Positions 21,480-32,288 of a stretch of DNA of 56,822 nucleotides are shown here, piece after piece (the stretch's first letter is position 1; each line of letters opens with the position of its first letter). The notes under the pieces are model-generated. The model ran no database searches. It worked only from the letters and a program-made list of their open reading frames with translations, and was not told where the DNA came from. This DNA is from Gnetum montanum (lineage: Eukaryota > Streptophyta > Gnetopsida > Gnetales > Gnetaceae), in NCBI GenBank assembly GCA_015680685.1, contig MNCI01011946.1:26580-83401 (forward strand), written 5' to 3'. Position numbers and translations under genes: made by a program.

Positions 21480-22990
21480 AGCGTTTAAACATCAAGGGAT
21501 TTAGCAAAGAGGAGTTCATATGGAAATTCATTAAATAAAGGCTCCTCATCCTCTTTGCTATCCCATCAGAATTTAGATAAGTAATGGGCAACCACATTCT
21601 CAGTTTCTTTCCTATCCACCATTGTAAGGTTGAACTCTCATAAAATCACCAATCATCGTATGACATGGGGACTCACTATTGGCTTATTTATCAATAAAAT
21701 GATAGCATTATGGTCAATATGCACAAAGATTTGATATCCACGCATATAATGTCTGAATTTTTCTAGAGCGTACACCACCGTCATTAGTTCCTTCTCAATG
21801 GTGTTGTAATTTAATTATACATCCACAATGCCTCAACTTATACAATGGATGTAATATGAACATTTCTAATCATTCAATTATGTAAGCATTGTCCCTAATG
21901 CATAGCTAGATGCATCTATCATTATATGGAATGGTCTAGACCAATTTGGAGCACGTAGAATGGGAGTTTCTACAAGTTTCTGCTTTAGCTACTAGAATGC
22001 TTGTTCACATTCCTTGGTCAAATCGAAAGGTGCATCCTTCTTTGTCAGCCTCATCAGTGATTTGGCAATTTTTGAGAAGTTCTCGATGAAGTACCTATAG
22101 AAACTAGTGTGTCTAAGGAATGATCGCACATCCTTTATAGTCTGAGATTGTCTGGTGATTCCTTGGATAATCTATACTTTCTTTGAGTTCACCTCTATCC
22201 CTTTTCTTGAGATTTGGTGCCCCAAGACTATGTCCTATTGAATCATAAAATGGCTTTTCTACCAATTGAGCTTTATGTTGGTCTCTGCATAGCATTTCAG
22301 CTGTTGCTCTAGGTAGTCCAAGGCTTACTTAAAGTTGGTATCATAAGTGGAGAAGTCATTCATAAAGACCTCCATACCACTATAAATTTACTACTAAAAA
22401 ATGTGAAGCACCAAGCATTGGAAAGTTGTAGGAGCATTGCAATGACCAAAGGACATCTTTTTATATGCAAAATCCCCCTACGGACTTGCAAAGGTTATTT
22501 TGGCTTGATCTTCTAGTGCTATCTAGATTTGGTTATAATCATGATAACCATCCAAAAAACTATAGTAGCTATGCCCTACAATAGTATCCAAAACCCAATC
22601 CCCAAATAATAAGGGGAAATGATCCTTGAAGCTTTCCATATTCAATAGTCAAAAGTCTATATAGACTTCATTTTCCTCCTTTCTTTGGTACAATTATAAG
22701 TTGGCTAATCCACTTACTGTCTACAATGGGGTAATGAACCCTATGTTAAGAAGTTATTCAGTTTCATCCTTAACAACTTGCTTAAGTTTTGGATTCAACC
22801 TCCTCTATGCTTGTCTTCTTGGCATGATGGAAGGATTTATATAGATTTGATGCTCGCATGTCCTTGGATCTATCACTATCAGCTCATGATATGACCATGC
22901 AAAAACTATTGGCCATTTGTTTACTACATTTAGCAACTTCTTTTTCTAGTCTTGGACAAGATGGACATTTATTATTATTGATTTTCCATT
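21480..22990 (-). pseudogene. reverse transcriptase and RNase H relic, element B
   Basis: Ty3/gypsy landmarks run in order on the minus strand: KKMSFGHCNAPTTFQCL (usual PFGLCNAPATFQRCM), GMEVFMNDFSTY at about 22350-22375 where the catalytic FMDD has become FMND, IVLGHQISRKGIEV, then the RT thumb (RSFLRHTSFYRYFIENFSKI). RNase H follows with FHIMIDASSYALG, YNTIEKELMTVVYALEKFR and HIDHNAI. Stops and frameshifts throughout. It would have copied the element's RNA into DNA when intact. Confidence 0.75.
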
Positions 22991-23379
22991 ATTAAGAAAG
23001 GCATATTATAAGGCTACCAATAGAGCCTTAAGTGCAAGTGGCTCCTACTTGAAATTATCTATGATTTCAAACTCCCCCAATCTATCTCTTCATTTTTGTT
23101 AAAGAGTTGGCATTGGATCTACTCTAGTTCATCCAAATTGTCTATGTAGGTACCTATGAGGAGTTTTATTGATTCCATGCACATTGTGGATTTAACGCTA
23201 TTATCGATGGTCAACCACTAGGTACCTTCTTATTTTATGGTTGTTGCATATAGGTGCTTCTAAACATTTTGACATTTCGATACACTAATTACATGCTTGA
23301 ATATATGTGCTTTTTATGGTTCATTGTCTCTGCACGTAATGGCACCTTGTGTTACTATATGCAATGCATGAAACCTATT

Positions 23380-23840
23380 TCTTCTCAAGCTTTCCGAACT
23401 CATTTTCCTTAGATATTTTCAACCAAAGATCCCAAATCCCCATCTTGGCAACAATCATACTAAGCTAAGTTAGTTCCATAATAATGGAAAAGTTTCCTTT
23501 ACAATTTTCCATGTGGATTATTAGGAAATTGATTGGGTATGACCAACAACAAATGGTGGTCATAATGTCCTCTACGAATCCCAAAGGGATAGTGATGGAC
23601 TAATATGCAAGCTCCAATCTGATGTTACATTTCTTAAGTGGAGGTAGGTTCTAGGTATTGTACATTTCTTGAGAAATCAAATTTACTTCAATATTTTAGT
23701 CCAACAAAGCTTTACATGGATCATTTCCTACATTCTGTAAAATGATTAAGGGACTTTCAAGATCATACTATTTTCTAGGAAGGTGGCCTGCCTTAATCCA
23801 ATCCACGATAGCATGGGTCAATATAATAGTGTGGACATTT
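23380..23840 (-). pseudogene. aspartic protease relic, element B
   Basis: Minus-strand frames read GHLPRK, LLD*N in place of LDSG at the active site, EVNLISQEMY, LPPLKKCNIRLELA and ITIPLGFVEDIMTT, then MVAKMGIWDLWLKISKEN. The blocks align with the better-preserved protease of element C (37381-37864). The catalytic triad is destroyed by a stop. Confidence 0.65.
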
Positions 23841-24429
23841 GAGAATTTTTAGTTTGAAGCAAGCTTGAGGGTAATTTCAAAAGCAGCAAATGCAGGGTTA
23901 GTAGCCATGGGTGTTTATGAGGATTTTTATAGTTTGTGTGACCTGAAGAAAACTCTCTTTCAAGGCTTATGCTTAAAGCCACTCAGATAATCATCTAGTT
24001 GTAAGTTAACTTCCCTTGTGGCATTTCATTGTTGTGCCTATGGGCGAATTTCTCCCTACATAGGTGGAGCAGGTAGCAAGGGTGTGGCATTAGATTGTGC
24101 AAAGTATGTTGGTGAATATGAAGAAGGATGAGTGGAAGAAGACTTATTTCTTAGGGTAAGAGTTCTATAATATTTAAGAGGATAGTAATGTTATGAGAAA
24201 GGAGTGTGGTTGGAAAAGCCACAAGGAGATACATGTTGTTGGATATAATACCCATAAGGATTTGGCTACCAATAAGGATATTATTATTGCAATGGTGACA
24301 TCTCCCATGGTTGTGGGTTTTGCCACTACTGATACTACTCCTAGGATTAAGGAGGTATTCCACTTGGACAATAAGATGTTTGCTGAAAATACTGCCTATA
24401 ATTGTCTTGTGGGTAAGGCAATTTGCTCA

Positions 24430-25870
24430 CATTTCTAAAAGTCTCCCTTGGGCATAGACCCCAAGAGTTTCCCGTATTTTGTTTCAAAGCCCATCTATAA
24501 TGTAGCAAAGTTGCTCCCTTTGAGAGAATCCATGGCCTAGACATTAATGTAAGACAGAGTAGTACCTGCCCAGAGCTACATCAAAGGACTCATGATTTTC
24601 TTGTTTCCATCCTTAGATTGGTTTCCTCAAATTGGACACTTTGGAGTACATTTGATACTTGTCATTGAATAATTTTAACATAGTACTCCATCTATATATG
24701 GATTCTAGCTCCAAAGACCAATACCAGCTTTTTACTTTTTTAATGAGTGTTCTTGAGAATAATTTTAACTTTTTCCACTCATTCTCAACATTTTGTAAGG
24801 TATAGGCATCAAGGAAAGATTGTAAATGATGTTATGGATTAGCATTATATCCCCTTCAAATTTGGGGATATTGTTCATATTCAACCTTTTGATCTTGCTA
24901 TTCCTTTGATGCTTGGTGGGAATTTTAACTACCTCTGAAACATTTAGCATATTTTTGGTGGCCAACAATGGTTCATCATCATCGTTAGGTCTACGATGGC
25001 CCCTATCATGGTCATGCCTCCTATGATGAATTTTCATGTGCCTCCTTTTCTAGTGATGCTCTTTGTCCCCTCTATGTTGACTCCCCTCCTAGTTCCTATC
25101 ATCCCTATGGAACCTCCTATCATCCTCATCTCAATTCCAATCACTCCTATCTCTATCTTTGCCATGGCTCCTCTTGTTAAAATTCGATGATGAGAAGGAT
25201 GATGAAGTTGGAGGACTAGGAAAGCTTTGCCTTCTAGTCCTTCTTTATTGATCCTTAGCTTGGTCCTTCTTCTTTTTCTTATCTTTCTCTTTGTTTTTGG
25301 ATGAATGACTAGGAGACTTATCTTTTGGTGTCCTTTAGGCCTTGGACTCCATCCTCCCCTCACCAAAGTTCTCCAAGGTTGATTGAAACTATTGGTGAAG
25401 GGTGTCCTTCTCAATAAAAGGAGGAGAATCTTTATATTGAGAGAGCCTTGAGAAGAAATCATTGTCCTCCTTTTGCGATTGTAGAAACAACGGTGTTGAG
25501 ATTCTTTTGTCTTTGGAGGCTTCATAACATGCCTCCATGCATTTTTCTTTCTAGAGCTATGCTTATATAGGCTGATAATCTCTGGATGCATGTTCTATTA
25601 CGCCATACTCTAGTCCTACTAATTCAATGCCTAGTTTCTTAAGTTAATTCATGAGCATTGCGAGAATAGACCGATCGGGAGGTAACACAATGTTGCCTTC
25701 TATATATCTCTAGCATAGTTGCTCATCTTGATGGAGGATGAAGGTGAAGTTAGAATAATATGGATCCAAATGGGTATAGACTACCCTCAGCTACTGAGGC
25801 TTCTCATTGGTAGTCTTTTTAATCCTCTCCCATTGTTTATTAGATTCATTGACATGATGTGGTGATTCAT
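24430..25870 (-). pseudogene. gag: Athila-type gag of element B
   Basis: The probable start is the ATG at 25870. An N-terminal block (FTFILHQDEQ, GNIVLPPDRSILAML, about 25640-25760) matches FTFVFHQEEQ / SNIVLPLDRAIPNML of element C. A highly basic/Ser-rich middle follows, then the gag domain at 24440-24830: NEWKKLKLFSRTL, STMLKLFNDKYQMYSKVSNL, GWKQENHESFD, QREQLCYIIDGL, ETLGVYAQGRL. No clear zinc knuckle is left. Several stops and frame changes show that it is inactive. Confidence 0.7.
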
Positions 25871-26025
25871 TTTTGCGAGAAGAAGCTATGTTAGTAATAT
25901 GTATTAAGTGTGTATTTAATATTTGGTTATTATTTTGTATGAAAGATAACTCATTATGTTTTCCTTACAACAATCTTGTATGAATTCACTAATTAATAAT
26001 ATTTACCATACTTAGTTAAACTAAG

Positions 26026-26043
26026 TCCTCGACAATGGTGCCA
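26026..26043 (-). promoter_or_regulatory. primer-binding site for tRNA-Asp, element B
   Basis: The reverse complement TGGCACCATTGTCGAGGA differs from the tRNA-Asp complement TGGCGCCGTTGCCGGGGA at four positions, all transitions expected from methylcytosine decay. Confidence 0.8.
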
Positions 26044-26044
26044 A

Positions 26045-26918
26045 TGATGAGCAATGGTTACTCCCTACAACCAACCATATGAATCACAAGCATTTACTAG
26101 TGATTTTGTCAAATTCTGTAGACTTAGTTACCTAAATGGCTAATATTCCTAAATATTAAATCATGTAATTGCAAGTTGTTATCTTCCTAATCCACACTTT
26201 TATTTTAACCATGTGTATGGTTAAGTGTGGTTAAGGCAGAAGATGTGTGTTTTTATGATTATTTTGTTATTATTTCTCTCCTAAGTAACTACTGATGAAA
26301 TGAAGGTTTTATGCTTAAATTAATTAACTAATTCCTAAATTAACTATCCTAACGTGGAGTATCTATTCCCATTTACCGTACACATCCTAAACTAGTATTA
26401 GCATGATTGGGTTACCAAGTGTATACTACTAGGTGTGCCAAGTATTCACAGTTGGGATTACCAAGTGTTAATACATTATGCTCGAAATGGTCATACTTAC
26501 GTGCTTGTAAATGATGACATTAATGAATTAAGTAATAACTGTGATGTAAAGTGCATGTAACATAAAGTGCTAAAAAGAAATAGTAAACTAGTCTAAGTGC
26601 TATAATGGATGTAGGAAATCTTGGTTTTATTGCCAATCATGCCAATGTGTCTAGGTACATGAGCATTCAAACAAAACTCTATACAATCTCATATATTCCC
26701 ATTGTGGGCACTTTGAGGAAAAATATTCTAAGTCTCAAGAGAAGAAATTACAAGAATTTCGCTAACTTTATAATCAAAAGATGTCATAAATGTGAGAGGT
26801 GCATGAATTTATATAAGCAATGCATCGACGTACATGTGTCAATGTATCCTAGCATGCATCAACGAGGATATGTTGATGGGCATGCATCAACGCAACCTAT
26901 CCTATTGATGTTTCATTA
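26045..26918 (-). repeat. 5' LTR of element B
   Basis: 874-bp partner starting TGATGAGCAATGG and ending TTTCATTA (terminal CA decayed to TA). Palindromic CATCAACG/CATCGACG units lie at 26820-26895. Confidence 0.92.
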
Positions 26919-26923
26919 GATGC

Positions 26924-27540
26924 TTCCTAGTTGTAAGGAATTAGTAAAGATAAATATTATTTGTGATGATGAAATTTTCTTTGATGCTAAAGTGAATGCA
27001 TTTGAAGTGAATGCTATGCATGATTATGTATAGTCTCATATGATCGAGAAGAAGGTTATTTTTACTACTATTCAATCTTGGGTGTTGACAATAGTAGTAG
27101 GTTGCTTGATGCTTTTAGGCACTTATGTAAGTGCTGGGCTAAAATTTGTGTTCGTAAGGAGATGTTGGAAGAATAAGGAAGATCAATTAGCAGCAAGTGG
27201 AGAAATGCCATTGGTATTTGGGCGTTGGGCAAGGCAGCCTATTCCATGGGTTGATGCTAACAATTATTTTTCCATATTCTTATGCCACTTCTATGTAGGT
27301 TTGAGTCTTCATGGGTATGTAAGGGAGGCATTCCAAGGAGATGCTTAAATAAAAGAAGCTTTGTGGGGGATGAGGACAAACCTCCATGAGCAAAAGAAGC
27401 TTAAAACTGAAAGCTCAAGCATTGTGACTAGGAATGGTGATACTCATTCTTATGTTTTTGATGTATTGAGTCATAACTGTTGTGTTAAGTATGATGGTGT
27501 TGAGTCATGGGGGCATGGTTAATGAAGCATTCAATGGCAA
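26924..27540 (+). pseudogene. possible continuation of host Ty3/gypsy element, unrecognised
   Basis: Sequence right of element B should continue the plus-strand Ty3/gypsy element. A reading such as VKINIICDDEIFFDAKVNAF at 26940-27010 is coherent, and an open frame at 27040-27348 has a hydrophobic stretch (SWVLTIVVGCLMLLGTYV), but no reverse transcriptase or integrase motif is seen. It may be a decayed linker after protease or unrelated DNA. Confidence 0.25.
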
Positions 27541-28160
27541 TTTGTATGTCAACTGTAAACCCTAGATTTGGGAAGTGTTTCATGTGCCATGTATTATAGT
27601 CTAATGTGTCTCATAGAGGTTATTAGTTTTTTGAGATGCATCCTTGCTCCCTGGGTCACAATTTGAGGTTGCATGCATAATTCCAAGCTCTCTAGGATGA
27701 TTCCAAGGTTGCATGCATAACAACTTATTGTTTGTCATCATCTTGACGTCTTTATCCCATATATCAATGCATGTCTTCGGTACCCTTTGAAATTCAATCT
27801 ATGTGTTGGAGACGTAAGCTATGTGCTTTAGTGAAGTGAGTAATTGCTACATCTTATTTTACTTTTGATTTTGCAAACAAAAAAAAAAAAAAGAATAGAA
27901 AACACATTACATTATAAAGCACTTAAATGAAAGTTCATCACCCATAGGCTCAATGCTCATCCCATCAAGGAGGGATCTATGAGAATGATTGGATAAGCAA
28001 AAGCCTCACCTTTTTCAAGTAGCTGCCCAAGCTCAAACTAGATCTGACCAACGGAGAAACAAGCACTTTACTATCACTCAAGCGGAAGTTATGTACGGAC
28101 CAGCTTAACTATAAACCGAAAAAAATTATCATTAAAAAAAATTAAAAAAAAACAAGCGGG
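27541..28160. other. AT-rich stretch with poly-A tract, no gene seen
   Basis: Nothing coding is supported. A 15-A run lies around 27878-27892 and could mark the 3' end of an old retroposed copy, but no partner duplication was identified. Confidence 0.5.
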
Positions 28161-28167
28161 TTGAATG

Positions 28168-28220
28168 TTAGGGTTAGGGTTCCAGAAAATCGAACGTACC
28201 GCGCATCGTGGTTTATAAAT
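28168..28220 (+). promoter_or_regulatory. telo-box and TATA-like box, candidate promoter
   Basis: TTAGGGTTAGGGTT at 28168-28181 is a double telo-box, a motif frequent just upstream of housekeeping and translation-related plant genes. TTATAAAT at 28213-28220 is TATA-like. They precede a good splice-site pair, so together they look like a plus-strand promoter. Confidence 0.4.
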
Positions 28221-28239
28221 TTGCAAACCAGAGAAAGAA

Positions 28240-28581
28240 AGCAGTAGCAATTGATCAACAGGTATGTTCTTTCTGGAAACTAGTGGAAGTGATTTGCAGA
28301 TATGTGCATCGCCTTCTCTCTGATTCATAGTGTTTTTCTTTTCCTTGAATTTTGTTGTGTCTTTGTTGTTGTCAAACACAGAGCAATCGAACATGATGAA
28401 TTATACGAAATTAGTAGGTAGAGACATCAGAACTCATTTTTATGAGGATGTTGTAAAATATCGGTTTTCTGATTCGATTGCGCCTTATTTTTTCTCCATC
28501 TGCTGTTCCATGATACCTGTAACCATAGAAGATTTTGTTCTTTTATTTTTCCTCGTTATATTCCGTATTTTCTGCAGATGA
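28240..28581 (+). CDS. candidate 5' end of a gene or gene fragment with leader intron, unrecognised
   Basis: A leader exon ends CAG and is followed by GTATGT (28262). The intron is 120 nt, T-rich at its 3' end, and ends CAAACACAG at 28381. The next exon has ATG at 28393, giving an open frame MMNYTKLVGRDIRTHFYEDV that runs to a stop at 28579-28581, about 62 residues unless a further intron intervenes. The tail is hydrophobic and may be read-through into an intron. I do not recognise the protein. The telo-box and TATA-like box upstream support a promoter, but transcription is not shown. It may be a gene fragment. Confidence 0.3.
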
Positions 28582-29959
28582 TGAGAGATGTATTTTCTCC
28601 AATACTCCTGCGGGAGAATGTTGACATGTTAAGATAATGGGAATCTCTCTGATGCTTGCTTGTCTCTCTGATTTTTGCTCATGTCCATAGGCAAGTACAA
28701 AAGTTGCGGAAAACCCTAGTTTGACGACTCTACCCTGTTTTTCTTGGTTTCGCGGTGCTTTTTGGTTTTCTTTTGGGAGGCGTAGGTCAGCGTGAAATTT
28801 TTGTTAGAACGTTTGCATATGTTGGATAAACTCATGACATTTTTTTGCAGTATCTTATCAGCTTAAGTTTAATTGCATAATCTGGAATGCGTACACCAAA
28901 GCCAAGTGATAATTTAAGTTCAAGGCACAATCCGGTTTCCTTCAATTGTGACAGTAATAGAATTTTTGATTGGTATGGATAGAGGATAGCGAAACAAAGT
29001 CACCCAATTAGCAACGTACAAATTAGAACCTTAATTTTTCAGAAATTAAAAAGCTCTCTTGTAGAACAAGTTAATATGGTAGGGCACGCTGGTTTTTCCG
29101 TGTGTTTAGACTAAGGAATACGATGGGATTATGCCCTCTTCTGATGTACTACAGCCTGAAATGTTTTACTTTGCAGCATCTAAGGTAACAAGGTAACAAG
29201 TTTTTGGATTTAGTATTGTTTTTACTTGATTGTTATGAAAATTTTTAAATTTAATGTCGCAAGTAAATATTTATGTTTGCATTAGTGATGTCTAATCCTT
29301 AAGAAGGGAGGGTTCTTCTTTTGGTGAAGCAGTATAGCAAAGTGGTGGTTATCTTGATATCTCAAAAGAAGCTCATGGGTTTGATGTTTGCTTATGTGGT
29401 GTGGAAGCATTAGAGTAGTGTGGTTAGATACCTTCTAACCTAGGTATAGGTTGTGTAAATGAGAAAAGTTGTATTATGCTATCTAAGAAAATTAGGCACA
29501 TCTAGTGTTAGTATGGTGGTGGTGGGTAGGAAGGGTTTTTCCTCTTTACTATTCTAAAGGAATATGGTACCCTTGGGGAAGCTTGCATTGATTGTAAGTT
29601 GTTTACATTATATAAAAGATCCTTTAGAAGCATCTTTCTTAGATAAGAAGAGAATTAGGTTTGGCATTGGGCATTACTTAAGTTGATATTGATAATAAAT
29701 TGTTTAAATTATATGGAATATTTTGTAAGAGCAAGAGCTTTTTGGGATTTGCATAAGAAGGTAACTAACATACTCTTTTCAATTTCAGTTTATTTGAGAC
29801 AACATTACCTATCCAACTTTTTTAACAAAGCATAAATAATATCATGTATATGAATATCTATATCCTGCATGATTGAAGATCATTTTCATCTAATAGAAGT
29901 TTCAAATGCTTAACACAACTTTTATTTACATGGATTCCTAAACAAGAGGCATTTGAAAT
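28582..29959. other. no supported gene; possible small exons
   Basis: AT-rich DNA without recognised repeats. Splice-like signals occur, such as TTTTACTTTGCAG before CATCTAAG and GTAAC near 29165-29190, and an AAACCCTAG box near 28711, but no reading connects them. Nothing else is supported. Confidence 0.4.
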
Positions 29960-30290
29960 CTTGGTTAGTGTTGTAACCAAGGATTTAATACATAAAATGG
30001 TAGAATGGTAGAATTTGAAAAAGATAACAATATCTTATTTAGCTAACAATTTTCCAAAAAGGCACTTTAAGATGGGATTGTTCTCAAATTGAATTTGAGG
30101 GTAAGGGTAAGGAATCGAACAACGGTAAGGAATTTGAGGGGTGGAGTTTGGTGTTGGAACCCATAATAATTTTAATATGGATACAAATAAAATATAAGAA
30201 ATGTAAAGATAGTGATGGTCAAATGCATTAATGAGTAGATAAAAGGAATTATTCAATTTTCAAATATATAAATAAAATAGCTAAAAATGT
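29960..30290 (+). pseudogene. fragment of an RTE-type LINE
   Basis: Nucleotide and frame similarity to the RTE LINE at 33130-33600 is clear: AAGAAATGTAAAGATAGTGATG at 30198 onwards corresponds to AAGAAATGTAAAAACATCAATAATG at 33537 onwards, and GAATTTGAAAAAGATAACAAT to GAAATTTGATAGAAGATAATAT. Only the linker between endonuclease and reverse transcriptase is represented. Dead. Confidence 0.55.
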
Positions 30291-30539
30291 AGAATATCTC
30301 ATTCAGGTAATGCAAAGTAATCTTAACCACATACAAAATAAGAATGAGTGTTGTGAAAATTTTGGAGATGGATGAACTTTCTTTCCTAGAAAATAGTACA
30401 AATGCAACTTATGGAAGTCTAGAGCTCTTAAGTAGCATATCTGCTTTGATGAACTTGAACATTGAGGCTCTTGTATTGAACAATTTACAAGAAAAATATG
30501 ATTTGCAAGGGAGATGGGATAGACCTTATTAATTGTTGA

Positions 30540-31690
30540 TTGATTGCAATCAATTTAATTTTCACTAAGTTATTAGGCACTATTTTGCAGATTAAAATTA
30601 GTTTGACTATTAGTTTAATAACTTTGCCGATAAACTTTAGAAGAGATTGGATAACATTAATATTCTGCAAGATCTCTTTTTTGCTGAACATTCTTATTGA
30701 AAATAATACCATTATACCCTTTGTCCCTTACCCTTTTTGATATATTTATAGATGAATTGGTAATGGATGCAAAATGTCTCTAATCATGTTGTATTAGTGA
30801 ATGGATTATTTATGAATATGTTGAATATGTTTTTTTTAGATGATGTGGCCTTGATGGCAAAATCAGATACATGGTTAAATTACATGTTTCAAGTCTTCTT
30901 TGACTATTGAAACTACTTTGGTATGAAAGTTAATATGGATAAGACTAAAATTCTTGTGTGGTTCTATAATAAAAATTACAATTTTCACACAAGATATTTG
31001 TGAATCTTATAAGCATTTGGGAGTTGAATTTGTGTAACTATATAGCTGGAGTACTTTTATTGTTTAAAGTGTTTCAAGTAACATGAGACCTTATTTTCTT
31101 TAAGAAGTAACTCTTGAAGAAAGCAAATTTTGGAATACATGATTAAAAGGTGACATTTTCCATATTATTATATGGGTGTGTTGCATAGGGACCTTCTCCT
31201 TTTACACGTAATTAAAAAAAAAATTAGATCATATTCAAAAATAGTTTTTCTATGTGAATTTTGAGTGAAAAAGGAGACTTCTGATATTTTACTTCTAGAA
31301 GCATATTTGCTTCCCTTTGAAGCTGAAGGCCTTTCTTTGCTTATAGTTAGAGTTTAAGTCAATTGTGCTAAGGAGATAATGAATGCTATGCAAGAAAAAG
31401 GAAAATTATGGAGTCTATCATAAAATATTGTAATGGAGGATCTTCTTTTAGAAAAGGTTTTTTTAAAGACAAAGAAAAAATCTTGGCTAAACTTTGGTCG
31501 AATGTCATGAAATTTAAGTACTAAAAAGTATTCATTCTTAGTTATTCCTATTCATTTGAGTAATTAAATTTCTAAGGCAAGAATGAGCTCTATTTGCAAA
31601 CTATGTAAATAGAGCATAGAGAATGAACATATCCTTTTATTTTGGCTCATACTTGATTGAATTATAATATTAACTATAATGTGTATTCAA
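30540..31690 (+). pseudogene. LINE reverse transcriptase relic
   Basis: Plus-strand frames show TLFDIFIDELVMDAK, then the polymerase active site FLDDVALMAKSDTW at 30833 onwards with both catalytic Asp codons intact, followed after frame changes by YFGMKVNMDKTKILV and SYKHLGVEF, the usual order in non-LTR reverse transcriptases. A decayed Cys-rich tail (RMSSICKLCK, ENEHILLFW) ends near 31660. It resembles the tail at 4725-5080 and is different from the RTE LINE that follows. Confidence 0.65.
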
Positions 31691-31918
31691 CAAAACCTTT
31701 GTAATTTCTTGGATGTAATAAAAATTTCCAATTTTCAGTTGGTTCTATCTTTGTTGCATCTTATGTATTGTTTGGGTGTAATAAAATCATCACTTTTAGT
31801 TTCATATGTAACTTTGGGGGGAAGTGAATCCTCTTTCCATATACAATGTAGCTTTAATATCATTAAAGCACAAGATTCATACATGATTAAAGGACTTTTA
31901 GCCAAAGAATTTATTTAA

Positions 31919-32216
31919 AACAGGGATATAAAATGGGGATGATTTCTTGTTCATTGATCTAAAATAGGGATCTAAAATGGGGATGATCTTTATTTTCCAT
32001 GCACATATAGGTTGTAGATACAAAAGGAGGAGCATTAACATTGGGTTAGCAACTTGTTGTAATACCTTGCCAAATTTCATGGATGAGTTATTTTTCAAAT
32101 TTTCTAGATGCTAGAGCATTTCTTAGAAGCAATGTAAAACTTTGCCAAATTTCATGGATGAGTTCTTTTTCAAATTTTCTAGATGCTAGGGTATTTCCCA
32201 TAAGCGATACATAGTA
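31919..32216. repeat. short tandem duplications
   Basis: Two copies of a roughly 50-bp unit with AAAATGGGGATGAT lie at 31919-31990, and two copies of a 75-bp unit beginning TTGCCAAATTTCATGG lie at 32067-32141 and 32142-32216. Homology is high (few differences), so these are later local duplications. Confidence 0.8.
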
Positions 32217-32288
32217 GTCACAAGGCTTGGTTGCTTTGGAAAATGGACAAGGGTCTGCTAGAATCTCCTTTAGAAACAATGTGCAACA

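Larger units (their letters stand above)
16541..26918 (-). mobile_element. Element B: full-structure Athila-like LTR retrotransposon with third ORF
   Basis: 10.4 kb on the minus strand, flanked by gatgt (16536-16540) and gatgc (26919-26923), a duplication with one transition. LTRs are 873 and 874 bp. Order: 5' LTR, tRNA-Asp primer site, gag, protease, reverse transcriptase, RNase H, integrase, internal polypurine tract, third ORF, 3' polypurine tract, 3' LTR. This order (RT before integrase) defines Ty3/gypsy. Every ORF has stops and frameshifts. It lies in the protease region of the plus-strand Ty3/gypsy host. Confidence 0.92.

Noticed and set aside
25034-25591. 185-residue Arg/Lys-rich open frame in element B as a separate gene
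   Set aside because: It overlaps gag of element B in another frame; the basic composition is the shadow of the Ser/Asp/His-rich gag linker seen in C.
27040-27348. 102-residue open frame with a hydrophobic segment as a membrane protein gene
   Set aside because: No homology recognised, no promoter, and it lies in the expected continuation of a dead retroelement.
28168-28181. TTAGGGTTAGGGTT as telomeric DNA
   Set aside because: Only about two repeats; typical of a promoter telo-box, not of an interstitial telomere array.
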